A DNA stretch of 64,000 bases, from contig CM074861.1 of assembly GCA_037501455.1 (NCBI GenBank), positions 99,363,001 to 99,427,000 on the forward strand, given 5' to 3'. The translations under genes were made by a program, and so were the position numbers. The notes under the pieces were generated by a model. The model was not told the origin of the DNA, ran no database searches, and worked only from the letters and a program-made list of their open reading frames with translations. The stretch is from Lantana camara. Its lineage: Eukaryota; Streptophyta; Magnoliopsida; Lamiales; Verbenaceae. Of this stretch, positions 1-10,391 are shown piece after piece (position 1 is the stretch's first letter; each line of letters begins with the position of its first letter).

Positions 1-2445
1 TGTATCATATAATATTAGAGAGATAAAAATATCATATCACGTCGGTAATTCTAATCAAAACCTAATTCTGTCAAATTAATATCACAAAAAACTCTAATTT
101 TCAATACATATTATTTTAATAAAATGTTATGAATTCTAATCTTAATTTCGAATATAAAAAACTTAATAGTTTTTTTATTTAATTGTATATATTTTAACTT
201 ACCTATAATTTATCAAAAGGATTAATTACTACACTCTCAATAGTGGATATTATAATCCCAAAATAAATTTTAGTTTTTTTAAAAAAAAAATAAGGGACCA
301 TAATAGTATCTATACGTGAAGACTTTAGTTTGAGAAAAAATGATGGAAGCAAATTCAGACTTTAGTTTGAGAAAAAATGATGGAAGCAAATTCAAGGGAA
401 TACGAATCGTCGAAAACAATTATAATCTATGAATTGTAGTATCAAGTTATTATTATTTTTTTCATATATTGAGACCCAGGAATTTTCAGCCCCGGCTGAT
501 AAAAAATCCTGGATCCGCCCCTGAACACTTGTAACTATAAATAAAAACAATGCAACGGTGGTGGTAGTGCAATTTGGTGTTTTGTGCAGCATAGGTGGTA
601 AGTTAACAAATAACTAATATAGATTGATTATGTAAATCAATTTATGCATATTAATTTAATCTATACAAGTAAATTTTTTTAATATAATTACACAACAATG
701 CATATTGTATAATTATAATGTGGAATTAAGTCTTATAAGAACAATTAATTGGAAATTTGTTTTTGTTTATATAAAATTGTAACTACTCGTCAAGTCTAAA
801 AAATAAATACGGTGAAATTCATGATATTCTGAGAGATTAGTGAATATTCTTTCCGGTATTAGTTGGGCTCTGGCTCTATCAATACTTTTAAATATCACTT
901 AATAGTCCAAAAGGTTAACTTGGTTATATATCCGTTTTATGCTTCAATTTTATGAATTACCCAATTTTATGTTTCATCTACTATTTCAATTAATCACACA
1001 CATCATACATATCTTGTGTATTAATATACAGTTGAGATCAAGAAAGATAAACAATTAAATTATGGAAAAAAAAAATTTCAAAGATCTCTCATCTATCTCA
1101 ATAACTACCAATACAATTAACTTGTGGGTGAATGAAATAGAAAATGGAATACATAATTGAAATAAAGAACTCTAATTCGAGTCACTTCGCAGTCCCAAAT
1201 TAACATTTTCTCCAAAAATATATAAATAACTGAAATTTTAATAACCCCAAAACCTAAAAGATTTCCAATAGTTTGTTGATAGGTGATGCCCGGATTCGAA
1301 CTTCTCTTTTTTTAGGGAAGGTTGATGAATAATATCTAGAAGTAAACTATTTCAGTAACCATTTGTAAATTTGCACGTGCATAATTTAAAATTTTAAAAG
1401 TGCAAAATAAATATCATATTTGCCGAAATTTAAAGAATAAACAAGTAGAGGTCATTATTCTTTTAAAGATATTAAAATCTAAAGATGCACTCAGCCATTA
1501 AAATGCATTCAATATTTAACTAATAATTACTAGATTCTATTACGAATGAACTTTAAATTTATTAATCAGTTATTCTTTTCTTGGGTATAATTCATGGTGT
1601 GCCTATTAATCACTGCAAGAGCGTAAAAAAGCAAAAATTGGCATGATATTTTGACATTCATTACATTTATATCTCTTACCTGAGAGACAAACTCGGTGAA
1701 GCGTTGGCGTTGCCGTTGCCCTTAACCTTCTTTTTAAAATAGTTATTTGAATTAAATAAGTATTTTTTTGGCTTTGGTGCAACTTTATAAGGCATTGATC
1801 GAATATATGATTGCTAAAAATCCAAGTCATATCTATGGACTATGCTTTGCTTCTTGCTTTTAACTCAGTGTACTTTGCTTCTTGCTTTAGCTTGCCGATT
1901 CGATTCTTTATGTAACATCTACTTGTTTATTCTTTAAATATCACAAAATGGATAGATAGTTATCAAAATAATTTATTTGCGTGATAATAAGTGAGAGTTG
2001 TCCACATGTATGGTTGCTATATTTGATTTTTTCTTTGGGTTGGGGCTGGGGGGTGGCGGGGAGTAGGCACCACTAATTATTAGTTATATATGACCAATAT
2101 GTCTACAATAAACTATGTACAATTTAGTGTGTGGGTGAGTGTTGCTAAGGCAGCAATGGTGGTGGTGGAATTCGGTCTTTTGAGCTATTATAATTTGGAA
2201 CTAAGTCTTAATTGGAATATTTAATCCACGTATATTTATAAAAATATTATTTTATCATATCGTATTGTATTGAATATTTTTTATATAAATTTTTTAAACA
2301 AAATTTAGTATCGATGTATCCATATCGTATAGCTTGGAGCTATGTGTCTTCTTTTTATAGTTGTTTGAGTTAATTAAAGCCTAAATTAAACCCATTTTAT
2401 TTATTAGGATTTTTTGTTTTTACAACTTTATAAGGAGTTGATGGA
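1..2445. other. AT-rich intergenic region
   Basis: I see no convincing gene. Short open frames here lack codon bias and homology that I can recognise. Visible structure: a 37-bp tandem duplication (321-357 and 358-394), a hAT-like terminus around 470-525 (CAGGGGCGGATCCAGGA read on the minus strand), and the first copy of a duplicated segment (about 1720-2045). Confidence 0.6.
1720..2045 (+). repeat. duplicated segment, copy 1 (uninterrupted)
   Basis: This stretch matches a second copy that begins near 2350-2445 and resumes at 4522-4915. Shared words include CAACTTTATAAGG, ATTGCTAAAAA, CTTTGCTTCTTGCTTT and ACTTGTTTATTCTTTAAATA. Copy 1 lacks both the MULE at 2455-4512 and the SINE-like insert at 4711-4881. 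It therefore serves as an empty-site reference for both insertions. Confidence 0.7.
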
Positions 2446-2454
2446 ATATTAAAT

Positions 2455-4512
2455 GGGAAAATTGCAAAAATGGTATACCAACTGTACCCATTTAGCAAAA
2501 GTGGTACAATATCTTTTCCGGTGACAAATTTACCCCACAACTCCCAAAAAGTTGCAAAGTAATGCAAATTTTGGCCGGAGACTTGTAAACTCGCCGGAAT
2601 CCTACCAAAAACCCAACCCAAAAGCCTACGTGGCTTGTTTTTGCTTACATGTCAATACCACCATGGACATGTCAAGTACCATTGCACAAGTGTTATTCTT
2701 TCACCAATTAAAATAAACTCAAAATTCCACATAATAAATTTTTTAGAGGGAATACCCAGCTTTTTCACCAACACTCCTATTTTTTAAATTAAAATGAATA
2801 CCCAGCTTCTCCAAAATTTTTTAGTTAAAATACCTGTTTTTTAAAATTAAGATACCATCTTCCCCAAATTTTAACGCTTAAAAAATCATTTACATCAACA
2901 ATGCTGAAAAGATACCAATTAACATATGCATCTTCCTCAAATTTTTATACATGTTTGAACTTAAAAAACTCATTTTTTTTTTTCGAAAGCAGAAAAAACA
3001 AACTCATCTTTTCCTTATTCTTTAGAACCGTAACACTTTATATTGCATTTTGTTAAAAAAAATGAAAAATAAAAAGATGAAAATAATTAATATTTATCAT
3101 AATTTTTAATTATCATTATCATCATTATCAACTTCACAATTTCCCTAAAATTATCCACTCTATTATCAGAAGCAATCTGGTGCAATAAGAAAGACGCATC
3201 AAGAGTCACTTTTGATCTTTAACCTCCACAAGATTCAGTTCATAAAAAAAAACCCAAGATGCAATTCTTTTCAACATTATCAGAACTCCAACCTGAACAA
3301 CACAACCAGCTTTTTAAGTGCAGGTTTTTCAAAATCCATTCTGAGTTTTTGGTTTTCGATGAAGAATTGGAACAAAGATTTGATTTTCTGGCCAATATTA
3401 TCGGCATAAAAAAGTTTAATGAGAGAAAAAAAAAATCCAACATATTTCACAAAGAAATCCAATAAATCAAGTAAATACGTCTTTACTTTGTGAAGGTCTC
3501 CAACAAATTCAACAATCAGAGAGGGCCACAAAAGTTCAGATTTTGTCAAAAATCAAATTCACCTTGACCCTTCACATTCTCGGGCTTCAACTTCTCAAAA
3601 ATCAAATATTTGTCTTCACTTTCTCCGGTACAATCCACCACCACCGGACGCCGGGCGCACCACATAAATGGGACGCATACGCATACGCATACGCATACGC
3701 ACACGCACACGCACAGATCTGCAACTCAGACACACAAATCTAGAAGGCGCACACACGAAGAAACACGCAGATGCACACAAAGTTATAGATCTGAAAATTA
3801 GTGGTGTTGGCTGCGCCGTCGGTGGTAGTGGTCTGAGCTAAGTGGTGGGGGTACACCGTAGGTGGTGGTGGTCGTTATGTGAATGAGGTGGTTTTGGCGG
3901 TGGTTGCTGCGCCGGTGATGGTGGTGCCGTGTACCTGCAATGATGACTGTTCATCTCGCCTTTCCCTTTCCTTCAAATCTTTTCTCATTGAGTTTTCTCA
4001 CTATGGTGATTTGAGCGGTGGTAGTTCAAAGACGAAAATTCAAGGACGAAAAATCAAAGAAACAGAAATAAAATTGCAGATAGAAAATTGAAGAAGAAAT
4101 TAAAAATAAAATAAAAGTAAAAAAATAAATAATTGATAATTGATAATTGAAAAATTATAAAGAAATAATTTATTGAATAAAATTTATAGATGAGATGATT
4201 TTGGGTGGAATTTCTTTCCTCACAATCTTATTATTATTTGTCAAATATATTTAATTTTAGTGTTGAAAAAATTACACATAAGATGTGGTTTTTGACATGG
4301 CAAAGCTGGTTTTGCCACATAAGATGAAAAGCGGTTTTGGCTGACCACGTGTGAAAATAAGGCGGGATTCCGGTAGGTTTACAAGTCTCCGGCCAAAATC
4401 TGCACTACTTTGCAACTTTTTGAGAGTTATGGGGTAAATTTGTCACCGGAAAAGATATTGTACTACTTTTGCTAAATGGGTGCAGTTAGTATACCATTTT
4501 TGCAATTTTCCC
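2455..4512. mobile_element. non-autonomous Mutator-like element (MULE), 2,058 bp
   Basis: The element has long terminal inverted repeats of roughly 150 bp or more. The left end begins GGGAAAATTGCAAAAATGG and the right end reads CCATTTTTGCAATTTTCCC. A perfect 9-bp target duplication ATATTAAAT lies at 2446-2454 and 4513-4521. Long TIRs, a GGGAAAATT start and a 9-bp duplication are the Mutator signature. The paralogous empty site near 1800 confirms the borders. No MULE transposase is visible. The interior holds only short frames (for example 3280-3549 on the minus strand) and a hexamer microsatellite. Whether host sequence was captured (Pack-MULE) cannot be told by eye. Confidence 0.85.
3673..3716. 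repeat. ACGCAT/ACGCAC hexamer microsatellite
   Basis: About seven hexamer units run from ACGCAT into ACGCAC inside the MULE. They create short alternating His-Thr or Ala-Tyr frames that are not genes. Confidence 0.8.
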
Positions 4513-4710
4513 ATATTAAATTGCTAAAAACCCAAGTCATGCCTATGCACTTTGCTTCTTGCTTTATCTCACGCAGTTCGAATCTTTATGCAACACAATG
4601 GAATAAGAAGTTATATTGCTTAAAAAGACGTTTACTTGTTTATTCTTTAAATATAAAAAAATATATAAATAATTACCAAAATAATGTATTTGCGAGTTAA
4701 AGTGAGAGTT

Positions 4711-4835
4711 AAGACGAATAGGACTTTAGATAAGTATCTGCACATGTGAACTGATAAGTCACGAGTTCGAGTCTTGTTGAGGGTAGTTGAGTAACTTTTA
4801 TTGATATTTAAAAAATAAATAAATAAATAAAATAA

Positions 4836-4878
<43 letters not shown>

Positions 4879-4881
4879 GCT
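4711..4881 (+). mobile_element. SINE-like insertion ending in (TAA)n
   Basis: Compared with the uninterrupted duplicate at 1720-2045, this 171-bp block is extra. It contains a box-B-like CACGAGTTCGAGTCTTG, followed by an A/T-rich tail with AAATA repeats and a (TAA)n run at about 4838-4877. This suggests a tRNA-derived retroposon. No clear target duplication was found, so the class is tentative. It is distinct from the other SINE family in the window. Confidence 0.5.
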
Positions 4882-4984
4882 GTTGACATGTATGATTACT
4901 TCTGATTGTTTTTTTCTTTTTAGTCAGTTTAACATAAATTTAAACAATTTGTATTACAAGCAGTTCAATTATTGGTTATATGTT

Positions 4985-5437
4985 ACACATGGGATTGGCC
5001 CGGATAGTTCATTGAAGGACAAATCTAACTCTTCAAGATTTGAACAGTTGCACAGAGTGTAAGGTATATTTCCTGATATTGTTCTTAGACAGGTCGATTG
5101 AAACGAGGTGTTCCAGCTGATATCAAATTGGTGGGACTGGTCCACTTATTTTCTTTCTTGCCAAATGCAGGCCATTGACTGCATAAGGACCACATTCCAC
5201 TTCAGGCCAATCACACGCGGAAGATGTTGCGTTACATGACTCGAGTGATGGCGGATTACCCCAGTGTTGTTTCAGGGTCAGTAGAATTGCCCGTTCAGAC
5301 AACAAATCTGCTGAAATTGCATGGAGATGGAGAGGAATTAGTAGGATTAAGAGGAGAAGAGGTTGCATTTTGCACAAGTGAAGAAGGCTTTCTTTCGGAG
5401 TCAATGCTTGGAGGATTCAAAGTTCAAACATGAACAC
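4985..5437 (-). pseudogene. LRR receptor kinase 5' fragment (copy A)
   Basis: The minus strand encodes a signal peptide (MQPLLLLILLIPLHLHA) and the LRR N-terminal cap, including WPEVECGP, which is clearly paralogous to copies B and C. The frame stops at 5123 inside the first LRR after VPPI. Decayed sequence matching copy B at about 37060-37190 continues to about 4985 and then ends. The transmembrane and kinase parts are absent. It is a truncated pseudogene left by duplication of the receptor-kinase locus. Confidence 0.8.
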
Positions 5438-6050
5438 TTCTTACAACCTCAGATGCTTCTAATGAGGTATCAACTATCAACCTAACTCAATAGATAAGTT
5501 ATTATTATTATTATTATTATTATTGGGTTTATATCCCCATTTTTATATTGCATCTTTTTTGGCTTTTATTTATATATAGCAAGACTTTTGGATTATGTGT
5601 TCAACGCCTTAGCAGGCTAAACTAAACTCGGAAATATGTCCACATTGAGATTTGAGGGGCTACGTAGTATGGAGAATAAATGATAAATGAATTTTATATC
5701 TGAGCCCACCGGCAATCTCAAATATTTGTAAGTTGATGAAAGGTATCAAGTATCAACTATCAAATTAAAGATAAGTAGATATTTTAATAATAAATATATA
5801 TATTTATGAAGAAATGCCTCACAAGTTCCAGTCATCTTAAAAGTAGTTGAGAACCATAATTTTTTGAACTATGAAATCGCAATCGATCCAATAGACATAT
5901 TATTGTACTGCAATATTTTTGGCTTTCTTTTATATCCAGGCTGCAAGACTTTTGGACCAAGTGGTCAATGCCTAACACGCTAAAAGAAACAGGGAAAATG
6001 TCCATAATGAGGGGTAATGTAGAATAAAATATAAATGATAAGTGAATTTA
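5438..6050. other. duplicated upstream flank of receptor-kinase copy A
   Basis: There is no gene. The sequence is a decayed counterpart of 37500-37660, upstream of copy B; both carry the words GGTATCAAC and CTTTTGGA-TATGTGGTCAA. It is itself internally duplicated: about 5575-5720 resembles 5935-6060 (GCAAGACTTTTGGA, GAATAAATGATAA). A (TTA)n tract lies at about 5500-5524. Confidence 0.55.
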
Positions 6051-6068
6051 ATCTTCCTTAGCCTTTGG

Positions 6069-6173
6069 GCCAACAAAGGTTGGTCCAAGTGGTTAAAGGA
6101 TTAGTTCTCGAATATAAAGACTCGAGTTTGAATCCTTCTAGTCGTTTAGAGTGTGTATTAAGAAAAAAAAAAA
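6069..6173 (+). mobile_element. tRNA-derived SINE (family 1), old copy
   Basis: It begins near CAACAAAGGTTGGTCCAAGTGG, contains a TCTCGAA...GACTCGAGTTTGAATCC block (box B) and a GTGTGTATTAAG tail, and ends in poly(A). It aligns by eye with the copies at 34991-35110 and 60346-60465. The putative target duplication, TCTTCCTTAGCCTTTGG versus TCTCCATTAATCTTTGG, has diverged, which suggests an old insertion. Confidence 0.7.
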
Positions 6174-6295
6174 TCTCCATTAATCTTTGGAACCTAACCG
6201 GAATTAAAGGTTGAAATTATATGTTTTTAATTATTGATAAATTTATGGCTTTAAGATAATTACATTTAATTTTTTATTATGATTATTGTGTCTAA

Positions 6296-6759
6296 GGCTG
6301 CGTTTACTTTGCTAGTATGGAAATCAATGAAAATGGATTAGCATTTAAAAAAATCTAGACTATTTATCCATTAGTACATTTTACTTTGTTAGTTAGGTGT
6401 TATCTTGATTGGACTGTTTTTTTACTTTTCTTGGTTTGTATTCAATGGTTAAAGGGTCAAATTACCAAGACAACCTCCACTTTTCCCAATTCAAATTTGG
6501 GGGAAAAATTTGGAGGGAAAGGAGAGGGACTAATTGGTAATTTGAAGTGTGATTTGAGGGATATTTTTGTACTTTTGCTTTGTCCAGCCACAATAGATAA
6601 ATAATTCCTCCAAAATTAAAAAATTAAATAATCTATTCATTATTTGTACTTAACTCGGAGCTCCATATAATTGATGAAAAAGGTAAAATATAAAGTAAAC
6701 TCTTGAAAATGATGGTATATTAGTCTCAACCACCCTTTAGTGGGGAAGTAAATGCAGCC
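6296..6759. mobile_element. PIF/Harbinger (Tourist-like) MITE, 464 bp
   Basis: The terminal inverted repeats are GGCTGCGTTTACTT on the left and, on the other strand, GGCTGCATTTACTT on the right. They are flanked by TAA at 6293-6295 and 6760-6762. A 3-bp TAA duplication with short TIRs fits a Tourist-type MITE. It contains no coding sequence. Short frames such as 6386-6604 are fortuitous. Confidence 0.7.
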
Positions 6760-6762
6760 TAA

Positions 6763-7117
6763 GGGTCTAAATGCAGGATTTGTTCATATTTGGTTGACCT
6801 TGAAAAACTGGATGTAGCATTCAAGTGGCTGCCTTAAGAAAAATGCATTTTAAATTAAAAAGGAATGCATGCAAGGATCACTTTTGGATTTTTATATAAA
6901 GAGACATTTGGTGATCTTTTTACCCACTCATACAATAAAATTTCTACTTTTTCTTATTGCGTTAGTTATTGGAAGTACATAGAGATGATGTATTCTCATA
7001 GTGTTAGACTTGTAATAATATGGATAGAAGTTATTGAGTTGAGTTTGAAACTTGACTGCATTATTGGTGGTATCAGGCGTCTTAGTAGGCTTGACCTTTG
7101 GTACAGTTGTTATCAGA
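6763..7117. other. intergenic flank of the Athila insertion
   Basis: There is no recognisable gene. An open frame entering the LTR at 6865-7314 has no features I recognise. The last bases before the LTR, TCAGA at 7113-7117, form the left half of an imperfect target duplication. Confidence 0.5.
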
Positions 7118-8709
7118 TGACAGGTGTCGAATCCGTCAAAAATAAATGTAAAATTCCTATTCAACGACTAAACACAGAGTATAGTGTAAACAGGGTCGAT
7201 CCACGGAGACTGGTTGACTTATTTCTCACAATTGCAAGGAATTCACGAAAAGCAACAATTAAAAGGGTGGGTTTTGGATTATTAAAACTAAAGTATGCAA
7301 TTAAAATAAAATAACAAGAATTTAAAAGCAAACTAAAATTAAACAAGTAAGATCACGTAGGGTTAAATCAATCAAAGGAAACATTATCTAGCCAGGGATA
7401 TTCGATTCAAATTGTTATATTGATCATTGACTCAAGGATAAATTCAAGTTATTCAGACAGATTGGCTATAGTTGATAGAGACACTCGACTCAACCTCGTT
7501 TTTACTTAATTAATCGGATAACCTAGAGACACTCGACAGTTATCTTCCCTAACAAATTCACAACCCCTAGAGACACTCGACATGATTTAATGAATCCGCA
7601 GCATTAAGAACTATAAAAACACCAATCCTAATTAACCAAGTCGTGACACACGCAAGATTTAAATTAGATTATCAAATCCCTTAGTGAACGAGGAATTCTA
7701 TCGCTAAAACCCTGTCACTAATTTACCACCTTTTATCAATCAACTTTACATACACTTCAAGCATCATGAATGGCTATATGCAATTAAAACAACCTAGAGA
7801 TCGTGCACTATCCCGAAATTGCCTAATCACAATAAACACGAAACACGGAGATAAGATAAATGCCTAAATAAACATGAATTAATAAAAACGTTTAGGTCTC
7901 ACAATATCCAAATCGAATCTATAATCCCTAACTAGATAATTAAAAACTTAGCTACTAAAATCCATAAAAACAATAGAGGAATTCTTTAAAATAAATAAAC
8001 TAAATTGTCTAAAGAAGAAAGAAATTAAAAACAAGAAAAACTCCCGAAGTCGCTTCGTGTTGCTCGCGTCTCCCCAAAAGCTGCCTCCAATTGTTCGTCC
8101 CTCTGCTCCACCAAATCTGCTGAATATATAAGCTTTATCCGACTCCAAATCCTTATGCAAAAAGGATTGCAATTCTTGTCCCCCAAGTAAAATACTCCCG
8201 GGCCACGAGTTGGGCTCAATTAATTCCATGCATGCATGCGGCCCACTCTCCAAAATCATAACATCTTTACAATCATCACCAACTGGGCCTTCTTATCAAT
8301 TCACGCAACCCATAACAATTCCAAACAAATTGGGCCTTTCTTTTATTAATTACCATAGCAACATGTAGCCCAATTTCATTTTAATTCCCACGCAACAATC
8401 ACGCTTAGCCTAACACATCAATTCACTAATTGATTTGAAATCAAAATTCTCCCAACTCCTGTGAATGCATGCATGAAATTGCTGACTTCAAAACTGCTCC
8501 AATTTCTGGATTTCGCCCGCATCAAGTCAGCGACAACAACACATTCAGCCGCCGGTCGCCGAACATCTTCATAAAACAACCAATTTTGTATTCAACCCCC
8601 GAATCTACAATAAAAACAACAAAGCATCAATTCTTTTATAGATAACATCAAATCAAACACAATTCGGGAAATAATTCAATCATAATGGCAACGAATTAAC
8701 GAGTTATCA
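7118..8709 (-). repeat. Athila element 3' LTR
   Basis: TG...CA-bounded repeat of 1,592 bp, identical in length to the copy at 13121-14712. Because the element reads on the minus strand, this is its 3' LTR. Short frames inside it (for example 7948-8259) occur in both LTRs and are not genes. Confidence 0.9.
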
Positions 8710-8722
8710 AATCCCCCAACAC
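8710..8722 (-). other. Athila polypurine tract candidate
   Basis: Directly inside the 3' LTR the minus strand reads GTGTTGGGGGATT, a purine-rich tract at the position expected for plus-strand priming. A second similar motif, GTGTGGGGGGATCC, lies at about 9971-9984 with similar following sequence. Confidence 0.6.
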
Positions 8723-10391
8723 TTGTCCATTACTCGTCCTCGAGGAACCATGAAAATCAAATGCAAACAATACCACTCATCAAACACAATCAAAAAGGCA
8801 ATCATCGAATTCTCGCCTAAACAAGTCTAGCTCATCAACACACTACTCAATTGCATAAAATCCAATAAATTAGTATAAATAGCATACCCTTGTGTATTGT
8901 AGTGTGAATTGAACGAAAGAATGTACAAAGACTAAATTGATTAGTCTATGATTTTCGTCTAAGTACCAATTATTGACTTCGAATGCATCCTTCACTCCAA
9001 TCTCCACTAATGTAGTCAACTCATGACTCGAGATCGATAGGTCTTTCGAGCTTGTATTGTAAGGCTTGGGGTAAAGGTTAGGAAATTTTGGAATTTAGTG
9101 ACTAACACACCAAACTTACACATTTTATAATAAAACCCGTGGTAATTCCCTTTTCATCTACCAGACTCCTTTACTTTGCTTTAAACAACTAATTTCCCCC
9201 TTTTTCATATCAAACAACACTATCACTTTTCTTATTATTATTCGCAATTTTTTCTATTCTTTTCTTTTTCTGCTCTTTTTTTTTTCCTTTCTTTTGACTT
9301 CTTTTTCCCTTTTTCTTTCATAGCATCTCTTTTTCCTTTATTTTCAACATTGCTCAATTTCTCTTTTTTTCGACTTTCAATTCAGCACAAAAGGATAACA
9401 AGGAGCCCAAAGACATCTAAAAATTCATACCCAAAATGAGCAAGCAAGGTGTGATTCAAAGTAGGGTAGGAAAATAATGTTGTGCCTCGGCTTGTAATGT
9501 GGCTAAGAAGAAATTTTGCACAACATTCAGGCTCAGCGGGGTCAAACAGGATAATTTTATTTGTGAAAAGATCAAGAAAAGGCTTACCACCGACAACGAT
9601 CGCCTAAGTCACTTCCCAAATCAATTGTTAACTAAAAATTTCGTCTCGAAGGGATCTAAGATGCATTCTAATCAACTTTTAGACCTATTTGAAAATCACA
9701 TACTTTTCTATCAAAGCAAAGTACATTAATTCGTTCAACGGTGCGCGAAAAATAAGGGCATAAGATTATACTAATTTATCAAATTCCACACAAATTTCAT
9801 GCATTTAACAAGCCTAACTCGTTCTAGCAAAATTCAACAATCAAACCTAATAGAAAGCATTCGAAACGGGAAAAATATTTCCACAATTATCAGCATCTCA
9901 AGTCCGAAGTAAAATCACAAGTGCGACCACCAAACAAAATTTTCAAAAAAATTTCAATTCTAGCACTAGTGGATCCCCCCACACTTATAACATGCATTGT
10001 CCTCAAGGCATTAAAAATCAAGATCTAGAGTAAAGAGGACTTCCCTGAAGTTCAGGTTGGGGAGGTAGGGCGTCTGGGCATGTAAATTTCCCATTTAATT
10101 TGAAATTCTGGAAGTGGCGTGGGTGTTAGGCGTGGTCACGCCTAAGGGTCATGTTAGCAGAAAATTGACAGCAGTTATCAGCAGCATATCAGCACTATCT
10201 GGACCAAGTTATACGAGCCTACAAGACATCAAAGAGCATAAAATCAACTCAAACACCACGAGAACCGAAAAAAACAAAAGAAAAAGAAACTAAGGGAAGA
10301 AAAAGGCGCCTAAACCGCCAAAACTTGGGTTGCCTCCCAATAGCGCCCTTATTTAATGTCCTAGGCTCGACAAAACTTGTTGAAGTCCTAC
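8723..10391. other. Athila 3' internal non-coding region
   Basis: No envelope-like or other protein frame is visible between the coding region and the 3' LTR. The stretch includes a polypyrimidine block (about 9230-9370), a second PPT-like motif near 9971-9984, and one copy (10129-10151) of a dispersed GGCGTGGTCACGC motif. Confidence 0.6.

Noticed and set aside
3240..3549. Overlapping frames in both strands inside the MULE as a captured gene
   Set aside because: No domain recognised, and the strands compete with similar lengths; low-complexity Phe/Lys sequence. Left as an open question only.
7948..8259. 103-aa minus-strand frame, also at 13951-14262
   Set aside because: It is inside both Athila LTRs at a 6,003-bp offset and looks fortuitous.
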